Shown: positions 9,577-19,803, counted from the stretch's first letter. The stretch: 38,064 bases of DNA from Pyronema omphalodes (GCA_024516155.1 JAJJXM010000140.1:1-38064); one strand, 5' to 3'. The notes: generated by a model from the sequence alone, not told the origin. A program made the numbers and translations.

Positions 9577-10457
9577 TGATGCTGGAGGAGACGGTGGGAA
9601 GACTTAAGGTCTTTTCTAGACTTTCATCTACAAGTTCACCCAGACTTCCCAAGGGAACCAACTTCCAAACTCAGCTTGGGAGACACGACGTGAATCAATT
9701 CTTTGACAAATCTGCCAATGGCTCGCATCATGCTGCATGCACAATTACATTCATTGCTCACTTGCATGATGACCTTCGTGTCAGATTAATCCTTGACGTT
9801 CCTCGCTGCGCTACCACACCTTGCAATCAGGTATTGGGGTTCAGCGCCTAGTGGAGGGTTACTCCACTTGAGCGCATAATGCAATAACTCCTCGGATAAT
9901 GACATGTGAGTCATATATCTTATGAGTCATCTTGATCGTAGATCTCCATAGGGAATCTCGATTGCGAGTGAAGGAATGTAACATCAGAACGCAGACTATG
10001 CTCTACCGGAGCGCCTTGACCCGTCACATTCCTGTGTGATGGTATAACGGCCCCACCTGCGCACACTTGCGCGCAGCCACACCCCGGTGTGTATGCCATC
10101 GCCATCTTATCTTGCAGTTGGTAGTCATTGGCCTAAGGTTGCGTCATATCAGTTCCATCCAACAGTTTCCCTGCGTGGTGTTCCTTGCTGCAGGACGTCG
10201 TCTCATGCTAATGCAATATTGACCCTTGTCCTAAGCTCCACTCCTGTTGGCTGACTACACGCTGCCGTTTCCTTGGCCGACTATCCGCCCAACTCAGACT
10301 TCGGATGATCCCATTGGTCTGCCTTGCATCCTCATGAGAATTCTCTTCTCTTGTAAGCCCTCTGGTAGCCGTGCTTGGTGGAACACATCCTCAAGTATAA
10401 GAAGGTGTCCATTCGCCGTCGTCTTCTGTCTGCATGAGTGGTGTCTGTAGTTTTCTG

Positions 10458-10477
10458 ATGGGTAAGTCGAAACCCAT
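10458..10477. repeat. Hairpin in LTR B
   Basis: ATGGGT (10458-10463) pairs with ACCCAT (10472-10477) around the loop AAGTCGAA, the counterpart of the LTR A hairpin. One pair is changed on both sides compared with LTR A. Confidence 0.65.
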
Positions 10478-10737
10478 GAAGTAAGTTGTCTCTCGTTCCC
10501 ATTCACCTGTGATCCTCCCAAACTGACAGTGAATAATAGGTAGCGACGACTTGGGCCAGGATCCTCGTGAGGTCCTTTCGGAAAGTCACGAATGACGTGA
10601 CGTGGCTGACTGGAGCTCCTCAGGGGGTTCCGGCCCGGGATACTAACCTTATTATTCATTCTCCTGTCGAGTTTGCCATGTTCTCTAAATGTTATACATG
10701 TTACCTATTCTATACTCACACAACATAGGGTGTGACA

Positions 10738-11100
10738 TTATTGCATAGCAGGTTGTTAGGGTGATGGTAACAACCCATAGCCCTGCAGTGGTGGTGGCGG
10801 AGGCCAGGGGCATGTAACGGGAGCGTTGTGACAGACAACTACGACAACACGATAACAGCCACGACAGCCCGGCTTGCCAGCAGTGATCCGTGACAGTGTG
10901 GTGTATTATGTAATGGAATGTATTACCATATATTATGAATATATACTTCTACCAGCCCCGCAAGAAAAGTAACAAAGGACAATACAATATCACAAAACCC
11001 GATTCAAACAGAAAAGAAATACCCAATGGATAACAAATCAAAATAGAATTATAACACAATTATTAGAATACAAAAGACAGTGTATATACTAAATACGGGA
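10738..11100. other. Unassigned AT-rich interval
   Basis: There is no supported gene. The part near 10738-10880 is GC-richer with TGGTGGTGGCGGAGG. Bases 10900-11100 are A-rich on the plus strand and could be the 3' untranslated side of a minus-strand gene. Confidence 0.4.
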
Positions 11101-11690
11101 GGTCCTCAGGCCCCTGCCACTGCCTCTTCCCAACAGCCCTCACCTTGCCTTCCTCCACAGCTCTGTCGTGCAGCTCCTGATTGTCAGTGACCTTGAGGGT
11201 TTTCTTTGATCACCCGGGGAGATGACCTCCTGATAGTAGGAGCATCTTTGGACCACTTCAGATGGGGTAGAACTGCTCGTTTGGCCCTGGGCACGGCCTA
11301 GTGATAGTCAGGGTTAGAAAAACACAATTGGTAAGAATGGCAACGAACTCACCTAAGGGAAAACTCGGTTCATACTGCACCCATTATGCCTTTCCTGGTT
11401 TGACTTCTACTCCTCATCCTCGCTCCCAACACTTTTGACAATGATCATATCATTTGAGCATTCAGACAATAGCCGATCCCATTGGGCTTGAACATGGATT
11501 GGGCTCCATCGTCTGTCTGGTGTTTTGTAGAACAACAGATCTGTTTCTCCATAGTGAAGCTGACTGCCAACGATATTCTGAGGGCGCTTCCATGAATTCA
11601 ATGAAGATGTTGTGCCAATCTTATTTCCCCAAGCACATGAGAATATACCCCAGATGCATTCTGCTAAGATGATGCTGTACAGAGTGGAAA
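11101..11690 (-). pseudogene. Possible host gene 3' part with one intron, product unknown
   Basis: On the minus strand an open frame covering about 11690-11407 reads smoothly (SIILAECIWGIFSCAWGNKI, later KTPDRRWSPIHVQAQWDRLL, ending SVGSEDEE then TAG). After it comes a good intron signal at 11352-11298: GTGAGT, a CTAAC branch site and a CACTAG acceptor. It joins the frame VQYEPSFPL to GRAQGQTSSS without a stop. Further downstream frames (KVTDNQELHDRAVEEGK) end near 11090. I do not recognise any domain. The pieces do not join in one uninterrupted frame, so this may be a decayed or incompletely modelled gene. Confidence 0.3.
11298..11352 (-). other. Putative spliceosomal intron (55 bp)
   Basis: On the minus strand it starts GTGAGT (11352-11347), has the branch-like CTAAC (11317-11313) and ends CACTAG (11298). 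Size and motifs fit a fungal intron. Confidence 0.5.
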
Positions 11691-12404
11691 TTGTGACAGG
11701 TGAAGTAAAGTCTCAACGGCTGCTGTAGTTGAATTGCTGAGCCTGGAATCGATGGAGACACGGGTTTCATCTTGGATTGGTTTGGATGGAGTAGTCGTCC
11801 AAGGGTCAGATGATGAGGCAGGAGTTGGAGTGTTGGCTTCGGATTTTTTTGTTTTTTTTTTTTTTTATTTCATACACGCATCTAACCCTACGGTTATGGC
11901 GGATGCTACCTATATACATTGCTAACCCTGGAATGTTACTTCCAGGGTCACCGAGAACGCCTCGGAGCGGTCATGCTGTTGTCAGGGTGTAGCCCCCTTC
12001 CTGCCTTCTCCTTCTCCTTTTCTGTTCCTTCTCGTCGTTGTGTCCTTGAGCCCTGTGCGCTCTCCAAATCACCCTTCCCGGTGTTTGGTATCCTCCTCCC
12101 TTCCCCGCGTACGTCCCCCTTTATTTATATTTTTTTTTTTTTTTTAAACCACCTTACTCCACGCCCTTCCCGTCCCCTCTTCTCTCCTTTCCCACTCGTC
12201 CCCGTTACGTCCCTCCGTTTCCTCCCTATTCTCCTCTTCCTTCCTTCCTCCCTTCCGCCATTCCTCCTCCTCTCTCCTTTCCCGTCTCCCTTTCCTCTCT
12301 TCCTTTCTTCCCCCTCCTTATCTATATACATTCTTATTTTCATACATGTTTGTTTTTTTTTTTTTTTTTTTTTTTTTTTTCTCTAGTGTTCCTCTGCTGG
12401 GTCC
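11691..12404. other. Pyrimidine-rich, low-complexity interval before element 2
   Basis: There are T-runs at about 11846-11867, 12130-12145 and 12353-12380, and an almost pure C/T stretch at about 12165-12345 on the plus strand. Frames that cross it encode only biased Phe/Leu/Pro/Ser or Lys/Arg/Gly peptides and are not genes. GGTCC (12400-12404) is the left flank of element 2. Confidence 0.7.
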
Positions 12405-12657
12405 TGTCACGGCTCGAGAATTATTACCTTCCCCCCTCCTCGTCATTCATTCACCTATTATCATTCGCTTCATTATCCAGCACTCGTTTGTTTATTTATT
12501 TCTATTATCCTTCGGTCTTCGATCATCACTCGTCACTCGCCTGGGTTAGGGTTGCGCTCAATTCCCAAATTGTCAAAAAGGTCACGTGACTTATCCCCAG
12601 GGTTAGGGGTCAGCTCGGATCCCTTTTCGGGAATTCCATACCTACGGTCTACCGATT

Positions 12658-12782
12658 ATCTTATCCGATTAGATAAGATCGGTCACGTGTTCTAATCAAT
12701 AGTAGATCAGTATGCACGCGCACTGGTCTACTAATGTGCGCACACGTGACTAGGGCTAGGGCACGATCATCTTATCGATAAG
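12658..12782. repeat. Two GATA-type inverted repeats in the LTR
   Basis: ATCTTATC (12658-12665) and GATAAGAT (12672-12679) form an 8-bp perfect inverted repeat with a 6-nt spacer. CTTATCGATAAG at 12771-12782 is a perfect palindrome. TCACGTG E-box-like motifs lie nearby. The 3' LTR repeats the pattern. Confidence 0.6.
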
Positions 12783-12991
12783 ATAAGATCTAGTCATGTG
12801 ACCTTATCAGTATTGCACCATCTTTCCAATCGCAGCTGATCTGGTCTCACGTGACTAGGGTTAGGGTTGCACCCGCACGCACACAAACTAGGGTTAGGTT
12901 TGTGACCGTACGCGCACAGCTAGGGTTAGGGTTACGGACGCACGCGCACGATTAGGGTTACGGAAGCGCGCGCGTGACTACGCTTAGGGTT

Positions 12992-13075
12992 ACGCTAGCG
13001 CGCACGCGAAGCACGCTACCGCGCACGCGAGTTACGCTATCGCGCACGCGAGATACGCTAACGAGCGCGCGACGA
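12992..13075. repeat. 21-bp CG-alternating tandem repeat (4 units)
   Basis: Units start with ACGCTA at 12992, 13013, 13034 and 13055. The first three share the CGCGCACGCGA core and the fourth is diverged. The same array is in the 3' LTR at 19249-19332, and a diverged version is in the LTR fragment at about 100-185. Confidence 0.75.
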
Positions 13076-13214
13076 GGCTGTGCACGCAAACACGCTAATT
13101 TGGTACGAACGCGTTAGCGCGTCTAGAACGCGCAACCGCGACCGCGTTGTTTACTTAGTTATTTTTCGGGAAAATTCTGCAAGTAGTTTCTCGGCGTGTA
13201 AGGAGGAAAAATTG

Positions 13215-13222
13215 TATATAAG
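13215..13222 (+). promoter_or_regulatory. Putative TATA box of the element 2 LTR
   Basis: TATATAAG sits in an A/T-rich context in the 3' third of the LTR, where the U3/R boundary is expected. It is repeated at 19473-19480. No transcription start is shown by sequence alone. Confidence 0.45.
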
Positions 13223-13545
13223 AGGATTGTTTCTTTGTTTGTTTATTTTGTTTTTCTTTTCTCCTTACACAGTTATTTGTTTATTTACAAATTCAAATAC
13301 TTTGTCGAAAATCTTTGTTTACGTCCTCGTTCTCGTCCCCGTCCTTGGATCTCTTTGTCCCTTGAAATCCTTGTTTATTTCCTTAACTTCTAAACACAGA
13401 AAGTCTTTAAGTTGATGCTAGACACAGCTTAAGAGTTTCTAACGTTGAAGTTATTATAAGGATATATTCATTGAACTCAAGAGTGGATAATTGAGAAGAG
13501 CCCTCAGGTTCTCCGTCAGCTATCTCTCCCTTGTTCGCCGTTACA

Positions 13546-13788
13546 ACATAACTGTGTAATCAAGACCTGCCGGCTCTACCGTCAACTCTCGATTACAACA
13601 AGCTTTACATGCTTCACAACCTCTGGTTCTACGAATTCATCAATCTATTACCGATCTTCCGTTCCCTCGAAAACCCCGTCGTCCTTGACGAAATCGAAAT
13701 TGCTCGACAACTCGGAAACGAATACGCAGCAACTCGAATTCAATATAACGACGAAACCAACATCTGGCACCTCCGTTAATCCCTCGAA
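13546..13788 (+). other. Element 2 leader and possible gag N-terminal extension
   Basis: An ATG at 13609 opens the gag frame 60 codons upstream of the ATG at 13789, but TAA at 13777-13779 stops it. In the tandem copy (19867-20072) the same codon is TTA and the frame is open. So the family Gag probably starts at the upstream ATG (MLHNLWFYEFIN). No TGG-type primer-binding site follows the LTR, so priming may not use a standard full tRNA 3' end. Confidence 0.6.
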
Positions 13789-14907
13789 ATGGACCAAAAC
13801 AACAAGGTCGTCGTGGCCCTGTACCTCAACGAAGCCGAAAGGTTAGAGGTCGAACAGGACCCTACGAAGATCAAATTGGTCCGTAACGCCGTAAAAGAAT
13901 ACGAACGAGACTGTCAACTTAGGGACGACCTTCGAGCCGAACTCACAGAAGCTCGAAAGGACAACTCCCTCTACGCTCAACGAATTACCGATTTGGAAAG
14001 AGATCTCGAAAGCGCCAACGCCTCCGTTCGACTCCTACAAGCCCTTACGAAGAACGGTCCCCTTCCGAATACCCGTCCCATCGAATTACCCCACCCACCT
14101 GAGTTCTCTGGTGAACGCAAGGAACTCTTGAACTTCATCTCGAAGGTCAGATCCAAGCTCGCCGGAGACTCCTCCCGTTTTACCGACGATCAACATAAGC
14201 TACGTTATACTTATGGGTATCTCAAAGGCAACGCTCAGAATCAAATTCAACCCTACGTCCTTACAGATAAGATCAAGCTTAAGGACGTTGAGGCTCTCAT
14301 TACAATTCTGGAAGCTGCCTTCGGAGATCCTGATCAAGTTGGTACTGCATCTGCGGAATTGGATAAACTTCAACAGGGCAACCGTGAGTTTAGCCAATAC
14401 TACGCAGAATTCCAACGATTAATGGCCATCTTGAATTACGACGAAAACGCAAAGAAGGCTGCTCTGAAGCGTGGACTCTCTCGAGACCTTCAGACCAGTC
14501 TTGTTTACCAAGCCGAAGAACCTCAGAACTTCACCAAATTTGTGGATCTTTGTATGAAGCTAGATTACAGAATTCGAGCTCATTCAAACACCACAAAGCG
14601 GCACGTTTCTTCGGTCCCCAGTCGTTCCAGCTCCACGCCGTCTCGCCCGGCGTCCCACCCAACGAATACCAATAGTGGTAATTACGGATCGGCCCCCATG
14701 GACCTATCAGCTTCCCAAAAGGCTCAGAACCAACGCCGTCGTGATGAACGAATGGCTAAGGGACTTTGTCTTTATTGTGGATCAGCCGATCACTTCAAGA
14801 ACGAATGTTCTACGTTGGCAGCAAACAACTCCCGCAAGATTCGCCTAGCCGCCGCCGAGGTTTTGGATATTCCAACAAACCCCGACGTCGACCAGGGAAA
14901 AGAGTAG
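13789..14907 (+). CDS. gag: Gag polyprotein of element 2
   Basis: This is a 372-residue capsid/nucleocapsid protein. A coiled-coil-like N-terminus (about residues 38-85, LRDDLRAELTEARKDN...ITDLERDLESA) precedes the Gag capsid region (ELPHPPEFSGERKELLNFIS, FGDPDQVGTASAELDKLQQG, REFSQYYAEFQRLM, ALKRGLSRDLQ). It ends with one CX2CX4HX4C knuckle (CLYCGSADHFKNEC, 14767-14808) that binds the genomic RNA. The start chosen is the first ATG after the in-frame TAA at 13777. The ancestral start is probably 60 codons earlier. The stop at 14905-14907 overlaps pol, and a slippery heptamer lies six bases before the stop codon ends. Confidence 0.88.
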   Translation: MDQNNKVVVALYLNEAERLEVEQDPTKIKLVRNAVKEYERDCQLRDDLRAELTEARKDNSLYAQRITDLERDLESANASVRLLQALTKNGPLPNTRPIELPHPPEFSGERKELLNFISKVRSKLAGDSSRFTDDQHKLRYTYGYLKGNAQNQIQPYVLTDKIKLKDVEALITILEAAFGDPDQVGTASAELDKLQQGNREFSQYYAEFQRLMAILNYDENAKKAALKRGLSRDLQTSLVYQAEEPQNFTKFVDLCMKLDYRIRAHSNTTKRHVSSVPSRSSSTPSRPASHPTNTNSGNYGSAPMDLSASQKAQNQRRRDERMAKGLCLYCGSADHFKNECSTLAANNSRKIRLAAAEVLDIPTNPDVDQGKE

Positions 14908-14934
14908 TCCATCAACAGCCTGTTGGCTCTGTTG
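14895..14934 (+). promoter_or_regulatory. Predicted -1 ribosomal frameshift site, element 2
   Basis: G GGA AAA (14895-14901) is in the gag frame and fits X XXY YYZ. It is followed by GAG and the TAG stop. In the -1 frame, pol is open from here to 18623. A hairpin follows: CAAC/GTTG (14913-14916 with 14931-14934) plus AGCC/GGCT (14917-14920 with 14925-14928). The spacer of 11 nt is a little long. Element 3 has the same heptamer at the same place. Confidence 0.72.
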
Positions 14935-17900
14935 TTGGACCAGCCCCTGCCTCGTCTTTCGTTTCATCTCAGGAAATCGTTTATGTATCCGCTAGTTCTT
15001 TGTCAAGTAAACAAGAAAACGAATTGGATGGGAATCATTTGGTCGTGCCATGTACACTAACTGAACACAATACCAAGATCGATACTCATGCTCTCGTAGA
15101 CTGCGGATGCACAGGAATTTCCTTCATGAACGAAGACTTCGCACGCCAACACAACTTCCCCCGTTATCAATTGAAAAACCCCAAAATGGTCGAAGTAATT
15201 GATGGACGACCTATTTCATCAGGAGACATCACCGAATACGTTGAAGTCGAATGTACAATAGGAGACCATCATGAATTACTAACTGCCTACGTTACTCGGC
15301 TTGGTCATTATCCCCTCGTTTTAGGAATCCCATGGCTTCGTAAACACGATGTTACAATAAACTTCGCCGATAACGATATCAAATTCTCATCACCGAACTG
15401 CCTCCCCCACCGAACCACGTTAACACCCACCCCTGTTAAGGGTATTGCTCCGAAACAACAGAATAAGATCTGTGCCATTTCAGCTACGACGTTTCGACGC
15501 ATTGTAAACAATGCCAACAACCGTTACGGAAAAGTCGAACAATTCTCCTTATCTTTGAATGAAATCACCACAGCTCTTCAACCAGAGAAAGAGGAACCGG
15601 ATCTCAAGACTATTGTACCACCCGAATATCACCAGTACTTGGGAATCTTCGAAAAGGTCAACGCCGACAAGTTACCGCCCCATCGACCGTCGGATCACAA
15701 GATATCACTCGTCGATGGTTTCCAGCCTCCCTTCGGTCCTCTTTACTCCCTATCACGTCCAGAGTTGGAGGAATTGAAACGTTGGTTAGATGAGAACCTT
15801 ACCAAAGGTTTCATCCGTGCTTCCTCGTCCCCAGCGGCCGCTCCCATTCTTTTCGTAAAGAAAGGCGATGGTTCATTACGTTTGGTGGTCGATTATCGTG
15901 GAATCAACGCCGGAACGATCAAGAATCGCTACCCTCTTCCCCTGATGCAGGATACCTTCATGAACCTTTCAAGAGCTAAGTGGTTCACTAAGCTCGACAT
16001 TAGGGGGGCGTATAACTTAATACGTATGGAAAATGGGGAAGAATGGAAAACCGCTTTTCGTACCCGGTACGGCTTATTCGAATCATTGGTTATGCCTTTC
16101 GGACTTACCAATGCCCCTGCTACGTTTCAGAACTTCATTAACGACGTATTGGCACCTTACCTTGATCGATTCTGCACTGCCTATTTGGATGACAACCTGA
16201 TCTATTCGGATAATCTCGAAGAACATAAACAACATGTTAAATTGATTCTCGAAGCATTCGAAAAAGCAGGGTTACATCTCAAACCAGAGAAATGCGAGTT
16301 CCACCAGAAGGAAGTAAAGTACTTAGGACTCATCATTAGTACAGAAGGTATAAAGATGGATCCTGAGAAGATTACTGCAGTTCGAGATTGGGAATCTCCC
16401 CGGAACCTCAAAGATGTTAGAGCGTTTTTGGGATTTGCAAACTTCTATCGACGTTTCGTTAAGAACTATTCAAAAATAGTCCAACCTCTTACGTTACTCA
16501 CACGTAAAGGAGTTCCTTTCGTCTGGTCAGAATCCCAACAACAGGCCTTTGAGGAATTGAAATCAACATTTACTTCCGCCCCCGTTTTGGCTCGTTTCGA
16601 CCCAGACCGGGATGTTATTGTCGAAACCGATGCTTCTGATTATGTCTCCGCCGGAGTTCTTTCTCAATATGATGATGAAGGAATCTTACATCCTATTGCT
16701 TACTTCTCAAAGAAACATTCCCCCGCTGAATGTAATTATGAGATATACGATAAAGAACTCATGGCTATCGTCCGGGCCTTCGAGGAATGGCGTCCCGAAT
16801 TGCAATCTGTTATTAACCCCATCCGAGTACTGTCAGATCATAAGAATCTGGAATATTTCACTTCGACAAAGCTCTTGAACCGCCGTCAAGCCCGTTGGTC
16901 CCAGTTCTTGTCTCAGTTTAATTTTAAGATTGTTTACCGCCCCGGTACCGCAGGCGGTAAACCAGACGCACTGACTCGTCGATCCGGAGATCTGCCTAAA
17001 GAGGGGGATGAACGCTCCCTAGAGAACCACACAACGATCATTAAGCCAGAGAATATCCTTCACGCTGCGGCTGTTACCCCCAGTAATCAACAAAGAATAA
17101 CGAATTCGCAACAAACCGTAATACCGGACCCACAACAAACAAACCCCACCTTATCCCAGCTCTTCACGGAAGCCTACGAGAAAGACCCATTCCCCATTAA
17201 GGTTATTGAAATGCTAAACAATAACACTCGTTATTGTAAAGACATTACATTAGCTGAATGTACAGTAAACAATAACCGTTTATTCTACCGGGGATGTTTA
17301 TGGGTCCCGAATTACGAACCCCTACGATTACACCTAATGCAACAACACCACGACTCTCCTACGGCTGGACACCCAGGTAGATCTAAAACATTAGAATACC
17401 TCTCAAGAACCTATACGTGGCCCCAGATGAGGACAGACGTGGAAAGATATATTCGAAATTGTCATACCTGCCAACGTTCGAAACCTACCAGACATGCCCC
17501 GTTTGGTATCCTACGTCCACTACCCATTCCAGAAAGACCTTGGCAGGACATATCAATGGACTTCGTAACAGGATTACCGTGGTCCAATGGGTGTGATGCA
17601 ATTTGGGTAGTTGTGGATAGATTAACCAAAGAACGACATCTGATTGCCTGTCGAACAGACATCGACGCAAAGGAATTATCGTCTTTGTTTATTACCCACA
17701 TCTTTCGATTGCATGGACTCCCTCTTACCATTATCTCTGATCGAGGACCTCAATTCGCTGCTTTGTTTTGGAAGAATCTCTGTCGACGTTTGGGAATCGA
17801 GCCTCGATTATCTACAGCATTCCATCCTCAAACGGACGGCCAAACAGAACGAATGAACGCCATTATGGAACAATACCTCCGAGCTCACGTCAACTATCTT

Positions 17901-18623
17901 CAAGACGATTGGGCTGATTGGTTACCATTAGCGGAATTCGCTGCGAATAACCAAGCATCCGAGACAACGGGAACTTCCCCGTTCTTTGCTAATAAAGGAT
18001 TCGACCCCCGTTGTCAATTCGATTTACTCCCAGCAGCTACGAACGATGTAAACGATCGACGGGCCCTCACAACTTCGAAAACCCTCGCCGAAATCCATAA
18101 CCATTTACGAGCTGAGATCAACAGAGCTAATCTACGTTATCAAGAGAATGCCGATAAACATCGACTCCCGTCACCGAATTATCAGCCCGGAGATCTGGTA
18201 TGGATGAATGCCCGTAATTGGAAAACCCGTCGACCCTCCCGGAAATTAGACAACAAACGTTACGGACCCCTCAAGATTATCGCCAAAGTATCCCCCTATG
18301 CCTATCGATTAGAACTACCTCCGACAATGAAATGTCACAACGTTCAACATGTTTCCTTATTGGAACCCGCTGCGAATGACCCCTACCCCGGTCAACAATC
18401 AGACCCACCACCCCCGGTGGAAATCGACGGTGAAGACGAATACTTCATCGAAGCTATCCTCGACTCCCGAATTCACCGGAAGAAACTTCAGTATATGGTT
18501 AAATGGGTTGGATACGATATGCCCGATTGGGAACCCGCCGAACTCCATTTCGACAGTAAAGCCGTTGACGACTTTCATAAAAAGTATCCCGATAAACCGG
18601 GACCCCTCCCCAACTTATCTTAG
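14896..18623 (+). CDS. pol: Pol polyprotein of element 2 (PR-RT-RH-IN-chromodomain)
   Basis: Pol is expressed as a fusion by -1 frameshift; its frame is open from before 14896. Domains in order: retropepsin-like protease (ALVDCGCTGISF, GAC-TGC-GGA at 15099-15107, so Asp-Cys-Gly rather than DTG/DSG); RT about 15700-16480 (catalytic YLDD at 16192-16203); RNase H about 16610-16990 (ETDASDYVSAGVLSQ, YEIYDKELMAIV, SDHKNLEYF); integrase with an HHCC zinc site (QQHHDSPTAGHPG ... NCHTC) and the DDE triad, Asp 17559, Asp 17739, Glu 17847 (DD35E). A chromodomain follows at about 18433-18595 (YFIEAILDSR, YMVKWVGYDMPDWEP). All catalytic residues are visible and there is no internal stop. The enzyme copies element RNA and inserts the DNA. 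The chromodomain probably targets histone-marked heterochromatin, as in known chromoviruses. Confidence 0.92.
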
Positions 18624-18648
18624 AAGTTACTTCGCCGGAGCTCAGTCC

Positions 18649-18659
18649 AAGAAGGGGGA
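18649..18659 (+). other. Polypurine tract of element 2
   Basis: AAGAAGGGGGA lies four bases before the 3' LTR, the expected place for the plus-strand DNA primer. Confidence 0.75.
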
Positions 18660-18662
18660 TCC

Positions 18663-19803
18663 TGTCACGGCTCGAGAATTATTACCTTCCCCCTCCTCGT
18701 CATTCATTCACCTATTATCATTCGCTTCATTATCCAGCACTCGTTTGTTTATTTATTTCTATTATCCTTCGGTCTTCGATCATCACTCGTCACTCGCCTG
18801 GGTTAGGGTTGCGCTCAATTCCCAAATTGTCAAAAAGGTCACGTGACTTATCCCCAGGGTTAGGGGTCAGCTCGGATCCCTTTTCGGAAATTCCATACCT
18901 ACGGTCTACCGATCATCTTATCCGATTAGATAAGATCGGTCACGTGTTCTAATCAATAGTAGATCAGTATGCACGCGCACTGGTCTACTAATGTGCGCAC
19001 ACGTGACTAGGGCTAGGGCACGATCATCTTATCGATAAGATAAGATCTAGTCATGTGACCTTATCAGTATTGCACCATCTTTCCAATCGCAGCTGATCTG
19101 GATTCACGTGACTAGGGTTAGGGTTGCACCCGCACGCACACAAACTAGGGTTAGGTTTGTGACCGTACGCGCACAGCTAGGGTTAGGGTTACGGACGCAC
19201 GCGCACGATTAGGGTTACGGAAGCGCGCGCGTGACTACGCTTAGGGTTACGCTAGCGCGCACGCGAAGCACGCTACCGCGCACGCGAGTTACGCTATCGC
19301 GCACGCGAGATACGCTAACGAGCGCGCGACGAGGCTGTGCACGCAAACACGCTAATTTGGTACGAACGCGTTAGCGCGTCTAGAACGCGCAACCGCGACC
19401 GCGTTGTTTACTTAGTTATTTTTCGGGAAAAATTCTGCAAGTAGTGGCTCGGCGTGTAAGGAGGAAAAATTGTATATAAGAGGATTGTTTCTTTGTTTGT
19501 TTATTTTGTTTTTCTTTTCTCCTTACACAGTTATTTGTTTATTTACAAATTCAAATACTTTGTCGAAATCTTTGTTTACGTCCTCGTTCTCGTCCCCGTC
19601 TTTGGATCTCTTTGTCCCTTGAAATCTTTGTTTATTTCCTTAAACTTCTAAACACAGAAAGTCTCTAAGTTGATGCTTGACACAGCTTAAGAGTTTCTAA
19701 CGTTGAAGTTATTATAAGGTTATATTCATTGAACTCAAGAGTGAATAATTGAGAAGAGCCCTCAGGTTCTCCGTCAGCTATCTCTCCCTTGTTCGCCGTT
19801 ACA
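18663..19803 (+). repeat. 3' LTR of element 2, shared with a tandem copy
   Basis: It is nearly identical to the 5' LTR, with the same TTAGGG-like motifs, GATA palindromes, 21-bp array (19249-19332) and TATA box (19473-19480). Unusually, it is followed not by host DNA but by the leader of the same element family. Confidence 0.9.

Larger units (their letters stand above)
9403..10737 (-). repeat. LTR B: second LTR of the element-1 family
   Basis: On the minus strand it begins TGTCACACCCTATG (10737 downwards). It follows LTR A to the end, with an extra 87-bp direct duplication at its 3' end (9403-9576). No gag or pol flanks it: LINE A lies on its left and unrelated DNA on its right. It is therefore best read as a solo LTR. 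The five bases on each side (TAAAC and TTATT) do not match, so no target-site duplication is visible. Confidence 0.78.
12405..13545 (+). repeat. 5' LTR of element 2
   Basis: It starts TGTCACGG and ends GTTACA. It has many TTAGGG-like motifs (12543-12960), GATA palindromes (12658-12679 and 12771-12782), a 21-bp repeat array (12992-13075) and a TATA box (13215-13222). It lies directly before the gag leader. Confidence 0.9.
12405..19803 (+). mobile_element. Element 2: near-intact chromodomain Ty3/Gypsy retrotransposon
   Basis: It has two ~1141-bp LTRs (12405-13545 and 18663-19803, both starting TGTCACGG and ending TTACA). Between them lie a leader, gag, an overlapping full-length pol with protease, RT, RNase H, integrase and C-terminal chromodomain, and a polypurine tract before the 3' LTR. 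By eye the LTRs differ at roughly a dozen substitutions and a few single-base indels over ~1.14 kb, so the insertion is fairly young. The only obvious lesion is a stop in the gag leader extension. It is the best candidate in the window for recent activity. Confidence 0.92.

Noticed and set aside
12125..12589. Lys/Arg/Gly- and Phe/Leu-rich frames across the pyrimidine tract
   Set aside because: They are translations of a homopurine/homopyrimidine repeat with no protein-like composition.
12860..13000. Chromosome end or interstitial telomere
   Set aside because: TTAGGG units are spaced and mixed with other sequence and recur identically in three LTR copies. They belong to the LTR, not to a telomere tract.
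12992..13075. CRISPR-like array
   Set aside because: The 21-bp units are contiguous with no spacers and lie in an LTR.
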